Origin: DASRJW01 sp964567755
Lineage (GTDB): Bacteria > Krumholzibacteriota > Krumholzibacteriia > G020349025
Assembly (NCBI GenBank): GCA_964567755.1
Contig: CAZMNW010000037.1
Coordinates: forward strand, 124,001 to 188,000
Length of the DNA stretch: 64,000 bases
Direction: 5' to 3'
Shown here: piece by piece, positions 18,237 to 25,795 of the stretch
How positions within the stretch are numbered: position 1 is the first letter of the stretch
How the letters are laid out: each line of letters opens with the position of its first letter
The notes under the pieces: model-generated
Database searches by the model: none
What the model was told of the DNA's origin: nothing
The model's input: only the letters and a program-made list of their open reading frames with translations
Program-made: the position numbers and the translations under genes

Positions 18237-19310
18237 ATGCGCGCTTGTCAGGGGTTCCGGGCGCCTCTAGAATGCGCCGTGATGCCCGTGCACGGACAAA
18301 CGCACGCTCCGGGCACGGAGCCAGCCTCGCGGCGGGCCGCGTGGATCCAGGCCGCGGTCAAGATTGCTATTTCCTCATTTCTGCTCTGGCTCGTTCTGCG
18401 GCGTTTCGATCCTGCTGTCCTCCGTACCCAAGTGGAGAACACGAGCCTCCGTGCCCTCGTCCTGCCGTTCGGGATCGTGCTCTTGAGCCACTTGCTGGGC
18501 GCCGTGCAGTGGGGTTGGTTGGTGCGCACATCGGGCTTGGCTGTGGCAGGCAGGCGTTTGGCGGCGCTGTACTGGACGGGGCTTTTCTTCAATCACTTCG
18601 GGATCGGCAACATCGGCGGCGATGTATACAAGATCTACGCCCTTGGCAAGCGCGAGGGGGCACTCGGTCGAGTGGCGGGAGCGACCATCGTCGACCGCGT
18701 CATCGGCGCCGCGGCGCTGTGCGCCTTGGCGCTCATCGCATCTGGAGCGGCGCTCTGGCATGGGACTGTTCCCGGGCCGCTGTCGCTCTGGGTTCTCGGG
18801 GTTTCGGCACTCACTCTGGCGGCAGCGGCAGTGGTCCTGCATCCTCGCGTCGGCGGCGAGCTCGAGGGCGTCTTGCAACGCTTGCCGCTCGGTGGCGCGG
18901 GTGCTCGGCTGGTGCGATTGATGGGTTATTTGGGTGAGTACCGCAAGCGCGGCGGCGTGCTGCACGGTGTGTTCCTCCTCTCGCTCGCGATCCAGGCGGC
19001 GCGTGTCATCGCCCATTTCTGCGTCGGCTTGGGGCTGGGGTGGAACCTGCACGCGTCGGATCTCGGCAAGTTCTTCCTCGTCATCCCGGTGCTCGGCTTG
19101 CTCATCGCGCTGCCGATCTCGATCGGTGGCTGGGGCGTGCGCGAATGGGCGGGGGTGGCACTGTTCGCGCCGCTCGGGCAAAGTGGCGAAGAAGCGGTGA
19201 CGTTGCTGGCGCTGACCGCGCTGCTCGCTTTTGCCATCAGTACCGCGGGCGGTGCTGTGGTGCTGCTCGGCGGCGTGCCATGGGCGCGACGCTCGCACGC
19301 GGCACGTTGA
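18237..19310 (+). CDS. Flippase-like membrane protein (LPG synthase TM domain, UPF0104)
   Basis: 357 residues from ATG 18237; a second in-frame ATG at 18282 (MPVHGQTHAPGTEPAS) is an equally good start and would remove 15 residues. Eight or so transmembrane helices, with family hallmarks NTSLRALVLPFGIVLLSHLLG, the GNIGGDVYKIYALGK loop and IVDRVIGAAALCALALI. Known: the family includes the membrane part of lysylphosphatidylglycerol synthase and AglD-type proteins tied to glycolipid handling. The extra synthase domain is missing. Placed between a glycosyltransferase and a DUF2723 protein, it probably handles or transports a lipid-linked sugar. Exact role unknown. Confidence 0.82.
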   Translation: MRACQGFRAPLECAVMPVHGQTHAPGTEPASRRAAWIQAAVKIAISSFLLWLVLRRFDPAVLRTQVENTSLRALVLPFGIVLLSHLLGAVQWGWLVRTSGLAVAGRRLAALYWTGLFFNHFGIGNIGGDVYKIYALGKREGALGRVAGATIVDRVIGAAALCALALIASGAALWHGTVPGPLSLWVLGVSALTLAAAAVVLHPRVGGELEGVLQRLPLGGAGARLVRLMGYLGEYRKRGGVLHGVFLLSLAIQAARVIAHFCVGLGLGWNLHASDLGKFFLVIPVLGLLIALPISIGGWGVREWAGVALFAPLGQSGEEAVTLLALTALLAFAISTAGGAVVLLGGVPWARRSHAAR

Positions 19311-19335
19311 AGTTCATCTCGTCGAGGAGCCAGCA

Positions 19336-21906
19336 GTGAACGATCGTCGACTGCGTCTCGGAATCGCCCTCGGTCTGTTCCTCGTCGTGCTGGCAGCCTA
19401 CATCGAGACCATGGCAGGCAGCACCAGCTTCTGGGACAGCGGCGAGTTCGTGGCCACCGCCTACAGTCTCGGCATCCCGCACCCGCCGGCCACACCGCTC
19501 TACGTCGTGCTCGGGCGCGTCTTCAGCCTGCTGCCGATTCCGGGGATGTCCATCGCCCAGCAGGTGAATTTCATGTCGGCGCTGTTCGGGGCGCTGGGCA
19601 TCGTCATGCTCTACCTGATCCTGACCCAAGTGCTGCGGCAGATGCGTGGCGAACCGAAGACCGGCCTCGACCGCATCGTGGTCTATGGTTCCGCGCTCAC
19701 GGGATCCCTGTTCACGGCCTGGAGCACCACCTACTGGTCGAACGCCGTCGAGGCCGAGGTCTACGCCATTGCCTCCTTCGTCATGGGGCTCACCACGTTG
19801 CTCGCACTGCGGTGGGCGCGGGATCCACAGTCGCCGCAGAGCACGCGCAACATCTATCTCATCATCTATTTGCTGTCGTTGTGCGTCGGCTTTCACCTCG
19901 GGACCGTGCTGGTGTATCCGTCGCTAGCTCTGTTCATCCTGCTCTTCCGCAACAAGAGCGTCACCGATGCGGACGTAGTCATTTTCTCCTGCGGGTTCCT
20001 GCTGTTCCTGCTCTATGTCACCTCCATCCTCAAGGGCGGGCTCGCGGCCATCGCCGCCATCCTGTTCTTGATCGTGGCGATCTGGCGCTTGGCGGGCGGC
20101 AAGCGTTTCGTCGCCGTCGCGTCGCTGCTCTTTTTCCTCGGCATCACGATCCACGCCTTCTTGCTCATCCGTTCGGCGCAGAACCCGGCGATCGACGAGG
20201 CCGACCCGGAGACCTTCGCCAACCTGATGGCGGTGCTGCGGCGCGAGCAGTACCCGCCGAGCAATCCATTCGTACGCAAGGGCAGCTGGGAGTTTCAGAT
20301 CGTCGATCATTTCTGGCGTTACTTCACCGAGCAGTACCAGCTGGTGCGCCCGCCGCGCGGGACCGGCATGGCGCTGGTGCCGATCCTGGTGGGCCTGGCG
20401 GGACTCGTGGCGCTGGCCTGGCGCTCCTTCCGCAGCTTCGCGCTTCTCGGGTCAACGTTTTTCATCACCAGCGTCGGCATGATCGTGTTTCTCAACTTCT
20501 CGGACGGCACCCGCGGCGTCCAACCCGAGGTGCGCGAACGCGATTACTTCTATTCGCCAGCCTTCTATTTCTTCGGTATTTTCATCGGCGTCGGATTGGC
20601 GGCGCTGCTCGACTGGTTCTTCGCCGCGCGCAAGAATCAGAGGCTGGCGCGCTGGGATCGGCTGGGGTACACCGGCGGTGTCGCTCTATTTCTCGTGTTC
20701 ACGTGCATGTTGTACGTGCGCTATCACTTCCAGCACGACCGCACACGCGAGCGCATTCCATGGGGGTACGGCTACAACATGTTGGTGGGCCTCGAGCCCA
20801 ATGCGCTCATTTTCACCAACGGCGACAACGACACCTTCCCACTTTGGTACCAGCAGGAGGTCGAGGGCTTCCGGCGCGACGTGCGCGTCCTCAACCTGAG
20901 CCTGCTCAACACCACGTGGTATCCGCGGCAGCTGCGTGACAACGAGCCGCGCGTGACCTTGAACCTGACCGATGCGCAGATCGACAATCTGGTGCACGAT
21001 GCTTACGCGCTCTACCGGCAAACACAGGAGGAATACCAGCCGCGCGACCTGGCGGCGGTCCAGATCTTGCGCGACAACTTCGGCAAGCGGCCGATCTACT
21101 TCGCCGTCACCATTCCCGGTGAATTCCTGGAGGCCTACGAAGAGCGTTTGGTGCTCGAGGGCCTGGTCTTCCGTTTCGCGGCCTCCAAGGGCAAAGAGCG
21201 CGTCGATCACCTGCGCCTGGCAGAGAACGTCGACACCAAATATCGCTTCGACGGCATTCTCGACGCCGCCGGCAAACGCGACACCGGCATTTATCGCGAT
21301 TCGAATCAGGAGATCCTGATCCAGAATTATTCCAACGCATTCATTCGTCTTGGGCGCCAGGCGGAGGAGCAGGCGACACAGGCCGCCGACGATTCGACAC
21401 GGCGCGCCTGGCTGGCGCAAGCGCGCCGCCGCTATGAGACGGCGTACGAGATTTCGCCGCAGCACGAAGCCGTGGTGTTGCTGCTCGCGAGCCTGCATGT
21501 GCGCGCAGGAGAATCGAGCCGCGCGGTGACGTTATTGGAGTCGTTGCTGGCGCGCGACCCTCAGAACGACAACGCACTCTTCGAGCTCGCACGATTGCAC
21601 TTGCTGGAATCGCGTTTCGAGCCGGCGCTCGCAGCCCTGCGGCGACTCGATGCGCGCAACCCCAACGACGAGTTCTTGCACCAGATGTTGCTCGAAGCGT
21701 TGTGGGGTGCGGGCCAACGCGCCGAGGCCGAGCGCGTGGTGGCCGGGTGGGAAGCGCGTCATCCTGGCGAACCCGGCCGTCGACTGCGTCAGTACCTCGA
21801 GCGTTTGCAGACCGAGGCACCAGCGGGATCGTGGATCCCGCCCGCGCCGGAAGCCGCACCCGCGGGCAATGCCGACGTCGAGAGCCTGCCGCCATCCGGG
21901 CGCTAG
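19336..21906 (+). CDS. DUF2723 protein O-mannosyltransferase-like membrane protein with TPR tail
   Basis: 856 residues from GTG 19336, with GAGGAGC at 19324-19330; the upstream open frame is the tail of the flippase gene. DUF2723 (TMEM260-like) features: TSFWDSGEFVATAYSLGIPHPP at about 30-50 with the W33, D34, E37 core, then about a dozen transmembrane helices up to residue 500. GVQPEVRERDYFYSPAF and NGDNDTFPLWYQQEVEG are conserved periplasmic motifs. From about residue 690 the chain is soluble and TPR-like (AWLAQARRRYETAYEISPQHEAV, ALFELARLHLLESR). Known: family members transfer sugars, probably mannose, to secreted proteins. This suggests protein O-glycosylation of exported proteins in this organism. 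Confidence 0.88.
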   Translation: MNDRRLRLGIALGLFLVVLAAYIETMAGSTSFWDSGEFVATAYSLGIPHPPATPLYVVLGRVFSLLPIPGMSIAQQVNFMSALFGALGIVMLYLILTQVLRQMRGEPKTGLDRIVVYGSALTGSLFTAWSTTYWSNAVEAEVYAIASFVMGLTTLLALRWARDPQSPQSTRNIYLIIYLLSLCVGFHLGTVLVYPSLALFILLFRNKSVTDADVVIFSCGFLLFLLYVTSILKGGLAAIAAILFLIVAIWRLAGGKRFVAVASLLFFLGITIHAFLLIRSAQNPAIDEADPETFANLMAVLRREQYPPSNPFVRKGSWEFQIVDHFWRYFTEQYQLVRPPRGTGMALVPILVGLAGLVALAWRSFRSFALLGSTFFITSVGMIVFLNFSDGTRGVQPEVRERDYFYSPAFYFFGIFIGVGLAALLDWFFAARKNQRLARWDRLGYTGGVALFLVFTCMLYVRYHFQHDRTRERIPWGYGYNMLVGLEPNALIFTNGDNDTFPLWYQQEVEGFRRDVRVLNLSLLNTTWYPRQLRDNEPRVTLNLTDAQIDNLVHDAYALYRQTQEEYQPRDLAAVQILRDNFGKRPIYFAVTIPGEFLEAYEERLVLEGLVFRFAASKGKERVDHLRLAENVDTKYRFDGILDAAGKRDTGIYRDSNQEILIQNYSNAFIRLGRQAEEQATQAADDSTRRAWLAQARRRYETAYEISPQHEAVVLLLASLHVRAGESSRAVTLLESLLARDPQNDNALFELARLHLLESRFEPALAALRRLDARNPNDEFLHQMLLEALWGAGQRAEAERVVAGWEARHPGEPGRRLRQYLERLQTEAPAGSWIPPAPEAAPAGNADVESLPPSGR

Positions 21907-22074
21907 GCCGCGGGGAAGCGCGCCCCTTTCGCGCCTGCAGCGCCGGAGGTTTGGCGCCCGCCGCGTCCCGCGCCGGCGCCCGCGTCGACGCCCCGCGCTC
22001 GCAGCCACGCAGGCAGCGCCGGGGGCGGCCCCCGAAGGCTGCGCCCGCTTGCACGGCAGGGGAGGAGACGGATC

Positions 22075-23034
22075 GTGACGAAGGAAGTGTTGGTCGTCAC
22101 TGGGGCCGCGGGTTTCATCGGCTCCAGTCTTTGTGACCGGTTGCTGCGCGACGGCCACCGCGTGCGCGGCATCGACTGTTTCACCGACTATTACGATCCG
22201 GCGATCAAGCGGCGCAACGTGGCCGCCGCACTGCAGCATCCGCGTTTCGAGTTCATCGATGGCGATCTGACCGCGGTGGACTTAGGCGCCCTGCTGCGAG
22301 ACGCGGCCTGCTGCTTCCACCTCGCGGCGCAAGCGGGGGTGCGCGCCAGCTGGGGCCGAGACTTCGAGATCTATATCCGCTGCAACATCGAGGCGACACA
22401 AAAGTTGCTGGAGGCGGCGCGCGTCGTGCAACTACCGCGCTTGGTGTACTCCAGCTCGAGCTCGGTCTATGGCAACGCGCGGCAGATGCCGATGAGCGAG
22501 GAAGCCAAGCCGCAGCCGGTGTCGCCGTATGGTGTCACCAAGCTCTCCGCCGAGCAACTCTGCGACCTGTACCATTACAACTACGGTCTCTCCAGCGTCA
22601 GCCTGCGCTATTTCACCGTTTACGGCCCGCGCCAGCGCCCCGACATGGCTTTTCACAAGTTCATTCGCGCCGGATTGCTCGGGGCTCCCATCGACATCTA
22701 CGGCGACGGCGAGCAGACGCGTGATTTCACCTATGTGGATGATGCCGTCGAGGCGAACGTCGCCGCCTGGCGCTATGCCAAGCCGCACGGCGTCTTCAAT
22801 GTCGGGGGCGGCGCCACCGTGAGCTTGCGTCACGTGCTCGGCGTCATCGAATCGGCACTCGGGAGGAAGCTCGAGACACGCTTCACTCCCAAGGCACTCG
22901 GCGACGTCGACCATACCCATGCCGATACGCGGCACGCGGCTACGGAACTCGGGTTTCGTGCCTCGACCCGGGTCGATGCGGGCGTGCCGCAGGAAGTCGC
23001 CTGGGCGCGACAACTGTATGGGGTCAAGAGTTGA
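22075..23034 (+). CDS. NAD-dependent sugar-nucleotide epimerase/dehydratase
   Basis: 319 residues from GTG 22075 behind GGGGAGGAGA. Extended SDR: Rossmann GAAGFIGSS (G10, G13, G16), the catalytic S-Y-x3-K set in SSSSSVYG and Y152/K156 (SPYGVTKLSAEQL), and RYFTVYGPRQRPDMAFHKFIRA. The CIDCFTDYYDPAIKRRN start resembles UDP-glucose 4-epimerase and UDP-glucuronate epimerase. It makes a nucleotide sugar for the surrounding glycosyltransferases; the exact isomer cannot be told from sequence. It is preceded by 168 bases of very GC-rich non-coding DNA (21907-22074). The stop overlaps the next start in TGATG. Confidence 0.88.
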   Translation: MTKEVLVVTGAAGFIGSSLCDRLLRDGHRVRGIDCFTDYYDPAIKRRNVAAALQHPRFEFIDGDLTAVDLGALLRDAACCFHLAAQAGVRASWGRDFEIYIRCNIEATQKLLEAARVVQLPRLVYSSSSSVYGNARQMPMSEEAKPQPVSPYGVTKLSAEQLCDLYHYNYGLSSVSLRYFTVYGPRQRPDMAFHKFIRAGLLGAPIDIYGDGEQTRDFTYVDDAVEANVAAWRYAKPHGVFNVGGGATVSLRHVLGVIESALGRKLETRFTPKALGDVDHTHADTRHAATELGFRASTRVDAGVPQEVAWARQLYGVKS

Positions 23035-23960
23035 TGCGCGTTTCCCTCGTCATCCCGCTCTTCAACGAGGCGGAGAGCCTGCCCGAGCTCAAGGCCGGGC
23101 TCGACGCCGCACTGGAGCGCATGGGGGGCAGCGGCGAAATGATCTTCGTCGACGACGGCTCGAGCGACGGCAGCTTGGATATTCTGCGCCAATTCCACGC
23201 CGCCGAACCACATCGCGTGCGTGTGCTGGCGTTCCGGCGCAACCAAGGCAAGTCGGCGGCGCTCGCGGCCGCGTTCCAAGAGGCGCGCGGGGAGTTCGTC
23301 GTGACCTTGGATGCCGATTTGCAGGACGACCCGGCGGAAGTGCCGGCGTTGGTGCAAGCATTGGAAAATGGCGCCGATCTCGTCTGCGGTTGGAAGCACC
23401 AACGACGGGATCCATGGAGCAAACGCCTGCCGTCCAGGTTTTTCAACCGTGTGACGGGGATGCTGTCGGGCTTGCGACTGCACGACTTCAACACCGGGCT
23501 CAAGGCCTATCGCGTCGAGGTCGTGCGCACGGTCCACGTCTATGGTGAATTGCATCGCTTCATTCCGGTGCTCGCCGCATGGGAGGGGTTTCGCGTCGCC
23601 GAAATCCCCGTGCACCATCGTCCGCGCAAGTACGGCCGGTCGAAATTCGGTGCCAGACGTTTCCTGCACGGTTTCTTCGATCTCGTAACGGTGATGTTCC
23701 TGACGCGCCGAGGCCGCTCGCCGCTGTACTTCTTCGGCGCCGTGGCGCTCGTCTTCCTCGCTGCCGGTCTCGCCATCGACGGCTATTTCCTGGTGCGTTG
23801 GCTGCAGGGAACCGGCATGCGCGTGCGCCCGCTCATGCTGCTCGGGATCGGCTTCATCATCGTCGGCATCCAGGTCGGCAGCATGGGGTTGTTGGCGGAA
23901 ATGCTGTCGGCGTTGCGCGCCGAGCGTCAGAGCTGGAGTTTCCGCGAGCGCTTGCTGTGA
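23034..23960 (+). CDS. Glycosyltransferase family 2 with two C-terminal membrane helices (GtrB/ArnC-like)
   Basis: 308 residues from ATG 23034, overlapping the epimerase stop by one base. GT-A fold: VSLVIPLFNEAESLPEL, DDGSSDGSLDIL, and the DXD region TLDADLQDDPAEVPA. NTGLKAYRVEVV and HHRPRKYGRSKFGARRF are acceptor-side motifs of polyprenyl-phosphate sugar transferases. Two helices (LYFFGAVALVFLAAGLAID and LMLLGIGFIIVGIQVG) anchor the C-terminus. Known relatives transfer glucose or an amino sugar to undecaprenyl phosphate. Likely makes a lipid-linked donor for the GT-C type proteins nearby (YfhO-like, DUF2723, 37325 gene). Confidence 0.88.
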   Translation: MRVSLVIPLFNEAESLPELKAGLDAALERMGGSGEMIFVDDGSSDGSLDILRQFHAAEPHRVRVLAFRRNQGKSAALAAAFQEARGEFVVTLDADLQDDPAEVPALVQALENGADLVCGWKHQRRDPWSKRLPSRFFNRVTGMLSGLRLHDFNTGLKAYRVEVVRTVHVYGELHRFIPVLAAWEGFRVAEIPVHHRPRKYGRSKFGARRFLHGFFDLVTVMFLTRRGRSPLYFFGAVALVFLAAGLAIDGYFLVRWLQGTGMRVRPLMLLGIGFIIVGIQVGSMGLLAEMLSALRAERQSWSFRERLL

Positions 23961-25195
23961 GCACGCCGGAATCTGCAGCCGCTGGACCGGATGATCCTGC
24001 CAGTGCGCCGACACGACCCGGCGGGTCCGCGGCCGTTCCGAGATGGCCGGTCGCGATCCTCGGGCCCTTCCCACCGTATCGTGGCGGCATCGCACAGCAC
24101 ACCGCGCTGCTCGCGCGCACGCTCGCTGTGCGGCACCCAGTGATCGGCATCAGTTTCAAACGCTTGTATCCTGGATTCCTGTTTCCCGGACGCACACAAT
24201 TCGACCCGAGTGCCGCGTCGCTGGTTGCCGCCGATTGGCACGTCGAGCGCCACGTCGACAGTATTGGCCCACATACCTGGCCGCGCGCCGCGCGGGCGGT
24301 GATCCGTGCCGATTGCCGGCTGTTGATCGTACAGTGGTGGCATCCCTTCTTCGCCCCCGCCTACGCGACCGTGGGGCGCGCGGTGCGCCGCCACGGCGTG
24401 CGCACTCTCTTCGTCTGCCACAACGTGTTGCCGCACGAATCGTCGCGGCTGGATGGAGCACTCGTCAGGCTCGGTCTCGGCGCGGCAGATTCTTGCATCG
24501 TGCACAGCGAGACCGACTGCGAAGCGTTGCAGCGCCTCTTCCCGCACAAGCCCCACGTGCTCACACCGTTGCCGGCATTCGACATCTTCGCCCACGGGCG
24601 CACCACACGCGACGAGGCCCGTCGCCAGCTGCAGCTGGAAGGACCTGTGGTGCTGTTCTTCGGTTTGGTCCGACCCTACAAGGGGCTGGATGTGCTCCTG
24701 CATGCGATCGCCCGAGCGCGCACGGATCGACCGATGACGCTCCTGGTCGTCGGCGAGTTCTATGAAGATCGCGGGAGGTACGAACGTTTGCGCGCGGCGC
24801 TCGGGCTCGAGGACTGCGTGCGTTTCGTCGATCGTTACGTTCCCAACGACGAGGTCGAGCCCTACTTCCGCGCCGCGGACATCGTCGTTCTCCCGTACAA
24901 GAGCGCGACGCAAAGTGCCATCGTCCAAGTCGCGCTCACGTTCGAGCGCCCCGCGATCGTGACCCGTGTCGGAGGACTGCCCGAAACGGTGCGCGTGGGC
25001 GAGACCGGTGACGTGGTGCCGCCGGAGGATCCCGTCGCACTCGCGCGTTCTCTCGTGCAGTTCTTCGCCGGCGATGCAGCGCAGCGCATGCAACCGCACC
25101 TGCGTCAGGCGGCGGCCGCCTTCTCGTGGGACGCGATGGACGCGGCGGTCCACGACCTCGGGCGCCGTCTTGGCCTGCCAACGACTCCACCATAG
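23957..25195 (+). CDS. Glycosyltransferase family 4
   Basis: 412 residues from GTG 23957, whose GTGA overlaps the previous stop; open frame further upstream is shadow. The first 25 residues are Pro/Ala-rich. The GT-B donor half shows AILGPFPPYRGGIAQHTALLA at the N-terminus, VLFFGLVRPYKGLDVLLHAIA, DRYVPNDEVEPYFRAADIVVLPYKSATQSAIVQVAL and RVGGLPETVRVGETG. The usual E-x7-E pair is replaced by a Ser/Gln-rich version, as in many family members. Cytoplasmic, no membrane segment, uses a nucleotide sugar. Sugar and acceptor unknown. Confidence 0.88.
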   Translation: MSTPESAAAGPDDPASAPTRPGGSAAVPRWPVAILGPFPPYRGGIAQHTALLARTLAVRHPVIGISFKRLYPGFLFPGRTQFDPSAASLVAADWHVERHVDSIGPHTWPRAARAVIRADCRLLIVQWWHPFFAPAYATVGRAVRRHGVRTLFVCHNVLPHESSRLDGALVRLGLGAADSCIVHSETDCEALQRLFPHKPHVLTPLPAFDIFAHGRTTRDEARRQLQLEGPVVLFFGLVRPYKGLDVLLHAIARARTDRPMTLLVVGEFYEDRGRYERLRAALGLEDCVRFVDRYVPNDEVEPYFRAADIVVLPYKSATQSAIVQVALTFERPAIVTRVGGLPETVRVGETGDVVPPEDPVALARSLVQFFAGDAAQRMQPHLRQAAAAFSWDAMDAAVHDLGRRLGLPTTPP

Positions 25196-25269
25196 CCAAA
25201 CGCGTTTTTCGCTGCATTGAGTCCGGTCGCACTCCGCACTTCGCGCACGGCGCATGCTGGTATCGTGTC

Positions 25270-25794
25270 ATGATCCTCCACCTTGTTGGCCAGTATCCGT
25301 GTGGGGATCCCAGGTTCTTGAATCCTGGCTGTCAAACCTTCCCCTCGGCCAAGATCGCGGCCGAGTACGTACGGCGGAAGCAACGCGTTCCCGACTGGGT
25401 GGGACTTCTGGCATTGCTCGAAGAGTGGCTTTGGACAGAGGACGATCCGAAGACCATGCCGGACCGGCCGGCGTGGCGCCAACGTGCACTCGAGCTTTCG
25501 GGGTTCCGCTGCATGGCGCCCGGCTGCACGTCGCGCCGGAATCTGCAGGTGCACCACATTCACTACCGCGGTCACCAGGGCGGTGACGAGCCGTGGAATG
25601 TTCTAGTTCTAGTGCTCTGCGAATTCCATCACCAGCAGGGCGAGCATGGGACCTTGGCGCGTTTCAGAGGAAAGGCGCCGCTCGACGTCCTCTGCCAGCT
25701 CGGAGACCAAGGGCTCGGTATGTGGTGGCGGAACGAGAGGAGGATCGCGCGACCAAGCCTAGCGCCTGACAGCGAGACTGGGCGGCTGTGTTAG
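25270..25794 (+). CDS. Small HNH endonuclease-like protein, possibly a truncated remnant
   Basis: 174 residues from ATG 25270, which has no clear ribosome site; the frame is open from 25126 inside the previous gene. The C-terminal half holds an HNH/McrA-type zinc fold: CMAPGCTSRRNLQVHHIHYR, then NVLVLVLCEFHHQQGEHG. Relatives I know with this C-terminal signature are usually 400 or more residues, with a longer N-terminal part. Here only KIAAEYVRRKQRVPDWVGLLALLEEW remains, so it may be a decayed copy. A GTTCTA GTTCTA doubling at about 25600-25611 makes VLVL in place of the usual single VTL or VLL before the CxFHH. It breaks the surrounding glycan operon and looks unrelated in function. Confidence 0.6.
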   Translation: MILHLVGQYPCGDPRFLNPGCQTFPSAKIAAEYVRRKQRVPDWVGLLALLEEWLWTEDDPKTMPDRPAWRQRALELSGFRCMAPGCTSRRNLQVHHIHYRGHQGGDEPWNVLVLVLCEFHHQQGEHGTLARFRGKAPLDVLCQLGDQGLGMWWRNERRIARPSLAPDSETGRLC

Positions 25795-25795
25795 C

